From Opitutus sp. (GTDB taxonomy: Bacteria; Verrucomicrobiota; Verrucomicrobiae; Opitutales; Opitutaceae): 31,609 bases of DNA. The stretch spans positions 1-31,609 of the forward strand of contig SIBR01000042.1 of the NCBI GenBank assembly GCA_009695065.1. The letters run 5' to 3'. The first letter of the stretch is position 1, and every line of letters begins with the position of its first letter. Below are positions 25,225 to 31,609 of this stretch, piece after piece. Position numbers and translations under genes: made by a program. Under the pieces are notes generated by a model. It saw nothing but the letters and a program-made list of their open reading frames with translations, was not told the origin of the DNA and did not search any database.

Positions 25225-25992
25225 TCAGGCGTTGAGCAGGGCGATGGTCAGTGCGTGCAGCTGCGGTGTCGCCGCCGCGACGGTGGATTCCGCCGGATAC
25301 GCCGGGCCACCCTGCCAGTCGCTGATCACGCCACCCGCGCCGCGGATGATCGGCACCAACGCGGCGATGTCCCACGCGTTCATGATGGGATCGACGCAGA
25401 TGTCGGCGCGGCCGCTGGCGACCAGCAGATAGCCGTAACAGTCACCCCACGTCCGGTAGAGTCTGACTTGGGAAACCAGGCGATCGCAGCCGGCCGCATT
25501 GGGGTGGGCGGTCATGTTGCGCGTGTCGCTGGTCAGCAGCGTCGCGTCCGCGAGACGGTTGCAGGTGCGCACTCGCACCGCCCCGCCGTTGAGTGTCGTG
25601 GCGGCACCGTCGCCGATCATCAGCTGTCCAAGCACTGGCTGGTGAATACAGCCGAGGACGGGTTGTCCGCGGTGCAGCAGTCCGATCAGCGTGCCCCAGA
25701 GCGGCACGCCCGTGATAAACGATTTCGTGCCGTCGATCGGATCGAGCACCCACACCCACTCGGCGTCGGCGCGCTCGCTGCCGAATTCCTCGCCGATGAT
25801 GCCGTGATCGGGAAACCGCTGCGCGATCATCCGGCGCATCAGTTCTTCCGCCCCGCGATCCGCCGTCGTCACGGGCGACTGGTCGGCCTTGAATTCGACC
25901 GCGAGCTCCGGCCGCTCGAACAGAGGCTTGATGAAAGCACTGCTGGCGGCGGCCAGTTCCGTCATGAAAACGCGGGAGGGTGTGAGATCCAC
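25225..25992 (-). CDS. Inositol monophosphatase-family phosphatase, probably histidinol-phosphatase
   Basis: The 255-residue protein has the complete Li+-sensitive phosphatase signature: GEEFGS (67-72), the metal-binding WVLD84PIDGTKSF, and a C-terminal NAWDIAAL block. The overall sequence, with TSDTRNM and RTWGDCYGYLLVASG, resembles the HisN-type histidinol-phosphatases more than inositol phosphatases, but related substrates cannot be excluded. The enzyme is cytoplasmic. The GTG at 25992 was chosen because the first helix of the family starts just after it; codons further upstream (to 26028) lie in an inverted-repeat element. ATG at 25965 is an alternative that would lose part of this helix. 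The gene converges on queF and diverges from the exonuclease gene. Confidence 0.88.
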   Translation of the reverse strand: MDLTPSRVFMTELAAASSAFIKPLFERPELAVEFKADQSPVTTADRGAEELMRRMIAQRFPDHGIIGEEFGSERADAEWVWVLDPIDGTKSFITGVPLWGTLIGLLHRGQPVLGCIHQPVLGQLMIGDGAATTLNGGAVRVRTCNRLADATLLTSDTRNMTAHPNAAGCDRLVSQVRLYRTWGDCYGYLLVASGRADICVDPIMNAWDIAALVPIIRGAGGVISDWQGGPAYPAESTVAAATPQLHALTIALLNA

Positions 25993-26016
25993 GGGGAAAG
26001 AGTGGCTCACGGAGGA

Positions 26017-26078
26017 CATGGAAGACACGGAAAAAAAGTGTCGGTTTTCCTGCCTCGGTGTGTTCCGTGTGTTCCATG
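26017..26078. repeat. Inverted repeat of CACGGAA/TTCCGTG words
   Basis: The 16-base arm CATGGAAGACACGGAA (26017-26032) is complemented by TTCCGTGTGTTCCATG (26063-26078) with one mismatch and a 30-base loop. The arms are built from short repeating words (GGAAGACAC, GTGTTCC). The element occupies the gap between two divergent genes and its right arm supplies the ATG of the exonuclease gene. It may be a member of a dispersed intergenic family. Confidence 0.72.
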
Positions 26079-26747
26079 GGCCAATGCTGGACCGATCAGC
26101 CGGTTTACTTCGTCGATTTCGAGGGCAGCCGGATTTCCGGCGTGCTCGAGCATGGCGTGGTGACGCTGGTACACGGCCGCGTGACCGAAACCCGCACCCG
26201 GCTTTGCGCGCCCACCGGAAAGGTGCGGCCCGAGGATGTCGCGGTGCACGGTTTAGAGGAGGGCATGCTCCGGGAGCGGGCTCCCTTCGCCGACGACTGG
26301 GAGTTTTTCGCAGGTCTGCGCGAACGCGGGCCGCTGGCGGCGCACTATGCCGGGGTGGAGAACGCGCTCCTCAAGGGCGTCTGGCCCTATCCGCGCAACT
26401 CGCCGGATTTCGCGCGGCCGGGCGAACGGCTCTTCGACTGGGGGCCGTGGATCGATACGGCGCGCCTTTACGCGCAGTTCTATCCGCAGCTTGATTCGGG
26501 GCGACTCGAGTCGTTGGTGGCCGCGGGCGATTTGCAGCCGGAACTTGATGCGCTGGCCGCAGTGCATTGCCCGCCGGCGCGGCGGCGCTATCATGCGGCC
26601 TTGTACGACGCCCTCGCCGGTGCGGTGTTGCTCGGCGCGCTCGCCCGCGATCCGCAGCTCGCGCGCCTGACCATGATGCAACTGCTCGCGCTGAGCACCC
26701 TCGACGGGGCGAAGCGCGATGCCTTGCAGCAACGTGAACTCTTTTGA
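26076..26747 (+). CDS. DnaQ-like (DEDDh) 3'-5' exonuclease domain protein
   Basis: The 223-residue protein has the three exonuclease blocks of the DEDD superfamily. ExoI is YFVD14FE16GS. ExoII is HYAGVE95NALL, with Glu where Asp is normal. ExoIII is H173AALYD178A, the DEDDh spacing. It is cytoplasmic and could be a proofreading-like or RNA-trimming nuclease; the sequence does not show which. The substitution in ExoII is conservative and may be a subfamily trait. The ATG at 26076 lies inside an inverted repeat and no other plausible start precedes the first block. The stop overlaps the TTG of a degenerate membrane-protein gene, so the two were once an operon. Confidence 0.8.
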   Translation: MGQCWTDQPVYFVDFEGSRISGVLEHGVVTLVHGRVTETRTRLCAPTGKVRPEDVAVHGLEEGMLRERAPFADDWEFFAGLRERGPLAAHYAGVENALLKGVWPYPRNSPDFARPGERLFDWGPWIDTARLYAQFYPQLDSGRLESLVAAGDLQPELDALAAVHCPPARRRYHAALYDALAGAVLLGALARDPQLARLTMMQLLALSTLDGAKRDALQQRELF

Positions 26748-27121
26748 AAGCGCGTCCGGCCATCGATGCCGTTTTCGTGGCCGCCGTCGGGGTGGCCGGA
26801 TCGGCGGTGGGTGTGCTGGCCGGCTGGGGTTTGACGCTCGCAGGGCAATTGGGAGCGACGGGCTATGGAGTGGTGCCGGGGCTGGCCGGGGCCGCGGGTT
26901 TGGTGCGGTCGGTGTGGCGCGGAACTTTTGCGATCTAGCTGCGGCCCCACCGCTGGCGACGCGGATGGCCGGGCGCCTTGGTCGCTCTGGCGGCGCTCGC
27001 GACGTTGGGTGGTCTGTTGTATGCGCCTTCGAACATCGACGCCTTGACCTATCGCCTGCCGCGCGTGTTGCACTGGCTCGACGCCGGGCGCTGGATTGTG
27101 ATGGTGCGGGACAACCGCTGA
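26744..27121 (+). pseudogene. Broken membrane protein, resembling the N-terminus of a polytopic glycosyltransferase
   Basis: From TTG 26744 (overlapping the exonuclease stop) the frame encodes hydrophobic residues (AIDAVFVAAVGVAGSAVGVL, a likely membrane helix) to TAG at 26936-26938. It then continues in the same frame through a second helix (LVALAALATLGGLLYAP) and NIDALTYRLPRVLHWLDAGRW to a TGA at about 27119. The DALTYRLPRVLHWL block resembles the periplasmic loop of large polytopic membrane proteins of the GT39-like type, where the acidic residue follows the first helix. Those proteins are 500 residues or more, so this is a truncated and interrupted remnant. The rest down to 27221 shows no gene. 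The assignment of family is tentative; the decay is clear. Confidence 0.6.
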
Positions 27122-27221
27122 CTCTCGGGTTCAGCCTGGGCTTTGGTCGTTCGCCCGGATGGTGAAAAGCAAGAGGCGGAACGCAGAGAAACGGTGCGCT
27201 TTGACCGCGCGATGGGCGCCG

Positions 27222-28204
27222 TCAGCGACCGGCGCCGCGCTTCAGTTCGTCGAAAATCCAGCGATAAAGCACCTCCAGCCCGGTGCGCAGCGGTGTGGCA
27301 GGCGCCCAGCCGAAGAGGGAGGTGATGAGCTGGTTGTCGCTGTTGCGACCGCCCACGCCACGCGGCGCGTCGAGGTTGTAGCGACGTTGCAGGCGCACGC
27401 CGGCGATTTCCTCCGCGAGAGAGACGAGTTGGTTGATGGTGACCATCTCGGTGCTCCCGACGTTGACCGGATCGGCATAGTCGCCGCGCATCACGAGATG
27501 GGTCCCGCGCAGGCAGTCGTCGATATAGGTGAAACTGCGCGTCTGCTCGCCGTCGCCCCAGATCTCGATCTCATGCCGGCCGGAAAGTCTGGCCTGGGCC
27601 ACCTTGCGACAGATTGCCGCCGGCGCTTTTTCCCGGCCGCCGTCGTAGGTTTCGTACGTGCCGTAGACGTTGTGGTAGCGCGCCACGCGGGTGACGATGC
27701 CGTGGTCCTCGCGGTAATGGCGGCAGAGCCGTTCGCTGAAAAGTTTTTCCCAACCGTAGCCGTCCTCTGGCATCGCGGGATAGGCATCAACTTTCCACAG
27801 AGGGGAATGTCCGGCGTCAGTTGTTTGTCCGCGGCGTAGACGCAGGCCGACGAGGCGAAGAAGTGCCGTGCCACGCCGGCCTCCTGGGCGGCCAGCAGGA
27901 GATGCGTGTTGATTAGGACGTTCAACATGCACGCGGTCTTGTGCGTTTCGATGTAGCCCATCCCGCCCATGTCGGCCGCGAGATTATAGACTTCGGCCGC
28001 GCCGGTCAGCACCCGCCGGCAGGCGGTGATTTCGCGCAGATCGGCCTGAATCGCTTCGACGCCGGCGGCCGGCGGCTGGTGCCAGTGGGCGAGCGGCTTC
28101 AGATCGCCGGCCCGCACGCGCCCGCCCTGTCGGGCGAGGTCGGCTGTCAGATGACCACCGATGAACCCACCGGCGCCGCAAACAACAATCAAAGGGGCGG
28201 ACAT
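27222..28204 (-). pseudogene. GDP-mannose 3,5-epimerase with a frameshift
   Basis: The N-terminal part (from ATG 28204) reads IVVCGAGGFIGGHL, a Rossmann NAD-binding motif, then VYNLAADMGGMGYIE and SSACVYAADKQLTPDIPL. The frame is lost near 27796-27800. In the next frame the protein resumes as WKVDAYPAMPEDGYGWEKL, NVYGTYETYDGGREKAP, EIEIWGDGEQTRSFTYIDD and GRNSDNQLI, to the TGA at 27222. This is GDP-mannose 3,5-epimerase, including the Cys (SSAC) and Lys (GREKAP) that match the plant enzyme's acid-base pair, and YGWEK of the short-chain dehydrogenase family. A duplicated dinucleotide in CTCTGTGG explains the shift: removing two bases gives a continuous 326-residue protein. It could be a real inactivation or a sequencing error. 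It lies 37 bases downstream of the glycosyltransferase gene, same strand, in a surface-polysaccharide setting. Confidence 0.88.
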
Positions 28205-28241
28205 GCGTGCGTGATCGGAGGACGTTGTTTCGCGCGCCCGT

Positions 28242-29015
28242 CTACTCAAGCGGATAGTTGCGCAGCCCGGTGGCCTGCAGCAACAGACGTGCGGCGAACA
28301 AGGGATTGTTGCGCAGGTAGCGCGGGCCGAGCCTTCGTGGTTCGCTGCCCAGCCGGAACAGCCACTCGAGCCCGCGGCGCTGCATCCAGCGCGGCGCCTG
28401 CCGTTTGAGGCCGGCGTGGAAATCGAACGCGGCGCCCACGCCGATCAGTACGCCGGCATCGAGTTGCGGGGCGAATTCCGCCATGAAGCGCTCCTGCTTC
28501 GGCGTGCTCAAGCCGACCCATACCACGTCCGGCCGGCTGCGGGCCACGTCTTCGCGCAGGCCGGCGGCCTCGGTTTCGTCCAGGGCGCGAAAGGGTGGCG
28601 CGAAGGTGCCGACAACCTCAAGGCCTGGAAAACGGGCCACGAGCCGGTCGCGCAACGTGTCCGCCACCCCGGGACCGCCGCCATAGAAATAGTGTTTCAA
28701 CCCTTGCGCGCGGCCCGTGTCGCAGACTGCCAGCATCAGGTCGGGTCCGTAAACACGCGTGACGGCGTCGTGTCCCCGGGCACGGCCGGTCCAGACGAGC
28801 GGCCTGCCGTCCGGGGTGTTGAGCCAGGACCGGTTCAGGATCCGCCGGAAATCCGGATCGTCCTGGGCCACGGTCACGCCGTGCACGCCGGTGACGCAGA
28901 CGTAACCGCGCCGCAGCGGGCCCCGTCCGCCCACGATCAAATCGGTGGCCTGACGCAACGAGAGCACCGAGATGCCGACGCCGAGGACGTTGAAACGGAG
29001 AGGGATCGCCGACAT
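28242..29015 (-). CDS. WecG/TagA/CpsF-family glycosyltransferase (GT26)
   Basis: The 257-residue enzyme has the family blocks LGVGISVLS, TPDGRPLVW (67-75, with the catalytic aspartate), RVYGPDLM (87-94), YFYGGG and WVGLSTPKQERFM. Members transfer N-acetylmannosaminuronic acid or N-acetylmannosamine to lipid-linked sugars in enterobacterial common antigen, teichoic acid or exopolysaccharide synthesis. It acts at the inner face of the cytoplasmic membrane. The ATG at 29015 begins the conserved N-terminus. It is transcribed with the frameshifted epimerase downstream and diverges from the ABC-F gene with only 55 bases between start codons. It ends in TAG. The precise sugar donor is not determined. 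Confidence 0.92.
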   Translation of the reverse strand: MSAIPLRFNVLGVGISVLSLRQATDLIVGGRGPLRRGYVCVTGVHGVTVAQDDPDFRRILNRSWLNTPDGRPLVWTGRARGHDAVTRVYGPDLMLAVCDTGRAQGLKHYFYGGGPGVADTLRDRLVARFPGLEVVGTFAPPFRALDETEAAGLREDVARSRPDVVWVGLSTPKQERFMAEFAPQLDAGVLIGVGAAFDFHAGLKRQAPRWMQRRGLEWLFRLGSEPRRLGPRYLRNNPLFAARLLLQATGLRNYPLE

Positions 29016-29070
29016 TTCGCACACCGACCTTGCGCAGGGTGGGGCTGATTGTCCACGCTGTCCGGTTCCA

Positions 29071-30876
29071 ATGGCCCTTGTCAGTCTTCTCGATGTCAGC
29101 CTGAGCTTCGGTGGCGCACCATTGCTCGATCGCGTCAATCTCCAGATCGACCGCGGCGAACGCGTGTGTCTGGTCGGCCGTAACGGCGCGGGCAAGTCCA
29201 CCCTGATGAAAGTCATCGTCGGAGACCTCAACCCCGACACCGGCCAGGTGTTCCGGCAGCCAGGCGCGGTGATCTCGACCTTGCAACAGGATGTGCCGGC
29301 CGGACTTGCCGGCACGGTGCGCACGGTGGTGGAGGGCCCCGGCGGCGCCTACGAGGAGCACAACGACTGGGAGCGGCACGATCGCGCCGAGCGGTTGCTG
29401 GAGCAGATGAAGCTGCCCGTGGACATGGAATTCGCCGCGCTGTCGGCCGGGCAAAAGCGCCGCGTGCTGCTGGCGCGCGGCCTCGTCGAGGATCCGCAAC
29501 TGCAGCTGCTCGACGAACCGACGAACCATCTCGATCTCGAATCCATCCAGTGGCTGGAGGAATTCCTGCTCGAATGGGGCGGGGCACTACTCTTCGTGAC
29601 GCACGATCGCGCTTTTCTGCGGAAGATTTCCACGCGCATCATCGAGATCGACCGCGGCAAGCTCGTGGGCTGGGCCTGCGACTACGACACGTTTCTCGTG
29701 CGCAAGGAGGCGGTGTTGGAGGCCGAGGAGGTGCAGCGCGCGCTGTTCGACAAGAAACTCGCCCAGGAAGAGGTGTGGATCCGCCGCGGCGTGAAGGCCC
29801 AGCGCTCGCGGGCGCAGAACCGCATTCATGCGCTGGAAAACATGCGGGCCGAACGCGCCGCCCGCCGGGACAAGACCGGCACGGCGAAGATCACCGCGCA
29901 GGAGGCGGATCGCAGCGGCTTCAAGGTGATCGCCTGCGAGGACGCGGGCTTTCGTTACGCCGATGCCTGGGTGGTCCGCCACCTCACCACCCGCATCGAG
30001 CGCGGGGACAAGATCGGTATCGTGGGACCGAACGGCGCCGGCAAGACGACGCTGTTGCGGCTCATGCTCGGCCAGCTCGCGCCCGGCGAGGGCACGGTCG
30101 AGCAGGGCACCCGGCTTGAGATCGTTTACTTTGACCAGCTCCGCGCCCAGCTCGACGAGACGATGCGCGTGCAGGACGCCGTCGCGGACGGCAACGCGAC
30201 CGTCACGATCAACGGTCGCACGCGCCACGTGATTTCCTACCTCGAGGATTTTCTCTTCGACCCGACGCGCGCGCGGACGCCGATCAAGGCGCTGTCGGGC
30301 GGCGAGCGGAACCGGCTGCTGCTGGCGCGGCTGTTCACCAAGCCCTGCAACGTGCTGGTGCTCGACGAACCGACGAATGATCTCGATGCGGAAACGCTCG
30401 AATTGCTGGAAGACCTGCTGGTGGAATTCGGCGGCACGGTGCTGCTGGTGAGCCACGACCGGGCGTTCCTCAACGAAGTCTGCACGAGCCTGCTGGTGTT
30501 CGAGGGCGAGGCGACCGTGACGGAATACGTGGGCGGTTACGACGACTGGCAGAAGGAGCGGGCCGCCAAGGCGGCGGCCCGCGCGGCGGCGGACGAAAAA
30601 GCGAAGCGCGCAGCGAAGGAAGCGACGGCCACTGCGACCGGTGGGGCGCCGAAAAAAGCCTGCAAGCTGACCAACAAGGAGCGCGCCGAGCTGGAGGCTT
30701 TGCCGAAGGTCATCGAAAAATTGGAAGCCGAGCAGGAAATCCTCACGGCCAAGCTGGCGGATCCGCTCTTCTTCAAAAAACCGCCGGTGGAAGTCACTCA
30801 CGCGACCGAGCGCGTCCACGAGATCGAGGCGGAGCTCGCCGCGGCTTATGCGCGCTGGTCGGAGCTGGAAGGGTAG
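29071..30876 (+). CDS. uup: ABC-F family ATPase, Uup-type
   Basis: The 601-residue protein has two ATP-binding cassettes and no membrane segment. Cassette 1 has Walker A GRNGAGKST (36-44), signature LSAGQKRR and Walker B LLDEPTNHLD. Cassette 2 has GPNGAGKTT, LSGGERNR and VLVLDEPTNDLD. The linker between them is a charged helical hairpin, and the C-terminus (from about 505) is a Lys/Ala-rich stretch followed by a coiled coil (ELEALPKVIEKLEAEQEIL), the Uup-type DNA- or ribosome-binding tail. ABC-F proteins act on the ribosome; Uup also affects transposon precise excision and is linked to branched-DNA processing. It diverges from the WecG-type gene. The ATG at 29071 starts the first strand of cassette 1. 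It ends in TAG, followed at once by the small inverted repeat GGAGC-TCTT-GCTCC. Confidence 0.93.
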   Translation: MALVSLLDVSLSFGGAPLLDRVNLQIDRGERVCLVGRNGAGKSTLMKVIVGDLNPDTGQVFRQPGAVISTLQQDVPAGLAGTVRTVVEGPGGAYEEHNDWERHDRAERLLEQMKLPVDMEFAALSAGQKRRVLLARGLVEDPQLQLLDEPTNHLDLESIQWLEEFLLEWGGALLFVTHDRAFLRKISTRIIEIDRGKLVGWACDYDTFLVRKEAVLEAEEVQRALFDKKLAQEEVWIRRGVKAQRSRAQNRIHALENMRAERAARRDKTGTAKITAQEADRSGFKVIACEDAGFRYADAWVVRHLTTRIERGDKIGIVGPNGAGKTTLLRLMLGQLAPGEGTVEQGTRLEIVYFDQLRAQLDETMRVQDAVADGNATVTINGRTRHVISYLEDFLFDPTRARTPIKALSGGERNRLLLARLFTKPCNVLVLDEPTNDLDAETLELLEDLLVEFGGTVLLVSHDRAFLNEVCTSLLVFEGEATVTEYVGGYDDWQKERAAKAAARAAADEKAKRAAKEATATATGGAPKKACKLTNKERAELEALPKVIEKLEAEQEILTAKLADPLFFKKPPVEVTHATERVHEIEAELAAAYARWSELEG

Positions 30877-30889
30877 GAGCTCTTGCTCC
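30876..30889. repeat. Small inverted repeat after the ABC-F gene
   Basis: GGAGC-TCTT-GCTCC forms a 5-base-pair hairpin right at the stop codon of the ABC-F gene. No T run follows, so it is a weak terminator at best. It resembles short REP-like intergenic words of the GTAGGAGC type. Confidence 0.35.
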
Positions 30890-30925
30890 CGGCCGGGGCG
30901 GCGAGTCTTCGACGATAGCAGCCGA

Positions 30926-31459
30926 TCAGGCGATAACGTCCCGGCGCAGCTTCTCGAGTTCTTCGAGTCGGAGTTCGAGCCGCTGACGAACGGCGCGGCG
31001 GTTGATCTCCCACGCGAACCAGAGGCAAAAGGCAAAGAAGAGGCTGAAACCGCCGATCGAGAGAGGGTCCCGGCCGACGTCCCACGGCGGGCGGTTGCGA
31101 ATCAAGGTGCCGAAAACGATGCCGATCGCGGCGGCGATGGGGCCCAGGTACCATTGCCAGATGTGGAGGAACATCTGCCGTTGGTGGCGCAAGCCGGCGA
31201 TTTCGGCATCGAGCTTGGCGAGCAGAGGCGCATCGGGCCCCAGCCGGCTGCGCTGGGTCCGGAGGCGTTCGCGGAGGAATACCCCGGTGACGCCGAGCAT
31301 CAATGCCATCGCCAACCCGATCGGCCAGCCCGCCCGGCCCTGCTGCCACCAAATCAAGCCGAGCGCAGTCGTGACGATGACGCCGGCCGCAGCCTCGAGG
31401 AGGTCGCGCGCGAGTAGTGCTTTCGCCGTTTGGCGCCGCGTGCGCTCGAAATTCTGTCT
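30926..31459 (-). pseudogene. Coiled-coil membrane protein whose N-terminus is cut by an IS element
   Basis: The frame codes for about 177 residues: RQNFERTRRQTAKALLARDLLEAA (in two parts), a first helix (AGVIVTTALGLIWW), a second (WPIGLAMALMLGVTGVFL), a charged stretch (AKLDAEIAGLRHQRQM), two more helices (WYLGPIAAAIGIVFGTLI and SIGGFSLFFAFCLWFAW) and a coiled-coil tail (QRLELRLEELEKLRRDVIA). I do not recognise a named family. The frame continues to about 31460, where it meets the end of an IS5-type element, so the natural start is lost. A TTG at 31357 could start a shorter 143-residue form. It converges with the ABC-F gene, whose stop lies 49 bases away. Confidence 0.6.
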
Positions 31460-31609
31460 GAGAAGCTGTGAAAAACTCTCCTCAAGAAGATTTGGAGAGC
31501 CTGCGGAGCATGAGGGCGGAGGCGGCGAGATAGATCATGGCCTCGGAATGAGTGGGCTTAACTTCATAGTCCTTGGAGAGACGGCGGAAGTTGCCGAGCC
31601 AGGCGAAGG
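31460..31609 (-). mobile_element. Right-edge fragment of an IS5-family insertion sequence with transposase C-terminus
   Basis: The minus strand encodes FAWLGNFRRLSKDYEVKP, then SEAMIYLAASALMLRRLSKSS and a TGA (31482-31484). FAWLGxxRRLxKDYE and EAMIxLAxxxLMLRRL are the C-terminal hallmarks of IS5-family (IS1031/IS427-like) DDE transposases. The short stretch beyond the stop, GAGAAGCTGTGAAAAACTC read from 31460 on the plus strand, is the probable terminal inverted repeat. The other end lies outside the window, so the exact boundary and target duplication cannot be fixed. The element interrupts the coiled-coil membrane-protein gene. Confidence 0.85.

Noticed and set aside
1..27121. Stop-codon reassignment or amber suppression, suggested by two in-frame TAG codons
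   Set aside because: TAG ends rng, uup and the GT26 gene at sensible positions, so it works as a normal stop; no suppressor tRNA or pyrrolysine gene is seen.

Overview
The window looks like a chromosomal segment of a GC-rich, Gram-negative member of the Verrucomicrobia, most likely Opitutaceae. This is inferred from gene content, not from a marker RNA. The clues are a large TonB-dependent receptor with a carboxypeptidase-like N-terminal domain and a 'KFVVSGEREGN' linker, a PVC-type dehydrogenase/cytochrome c protein with ThuA domains, exosortase-associated (EpsI) remnants, and intergenic short-word repeats. I saw no rRNA, tRNA or CRISPR array.

Region 1 (1-7726, minus strand). After a response-regulator gene broken by an in-frame amber codon at the left edge comes a four-gene operon. 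In transcription order it encodes a Tm-1-type TIM-barrel protein, a cupin, a 1452-residue secreted ThuA / PVC dehydrogenase / HEAT-like / cytochrome c / ThuA fusion, and a Tm-1-like (UPF0261) ATP-binding protein. The two halves of the plant Tm-1 protein are thus separate genes bracketing a secreted redox protein. This is the most novel functional unit here.

Region 2 (7955-19452, plus strand). A secreted purple-acid-phosphatase-like enzyme is followed by an Nramp-fold transporter lacking the canonical metal motif. That gene overlaps the first of two tandem Gfo/Idh/MocA oxidoreductases. Then come a membrane-anchored TPR protein, a Tat-type sulfite-oxidase-family molybdoenzyme and a TonB-dependent receptor ending in a strong intrinsic terminator.

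Region 3 (19507-26747). This is housekeeping: RNase E/G and RodA on the minus strand, then RNase Y, QueF, an IMPase-family phosphatase (minus) and a DnaQ-like exonuclease. Between rodA and rny, two truncated genes meet tail-outward: the C-terminus of a methyltransferase (minus) and the C-terminus of EpsI (plus). This marks a deletion or an assembly misjoin.

Region 4 (26744-31609). This is a decaying surface-polysaccharide and mobile-element zone. It holds a membrane-protein pseudogene with an amber codon, a frameshifted GDP-mannose 3,5-epimerase, an intact WecG/TagA-type glycosyltransferase, a divergent Uup-type ABC-F ATPase, and a membrane protein whose N-terminus is cut by an IS5-family element running off the right edge.
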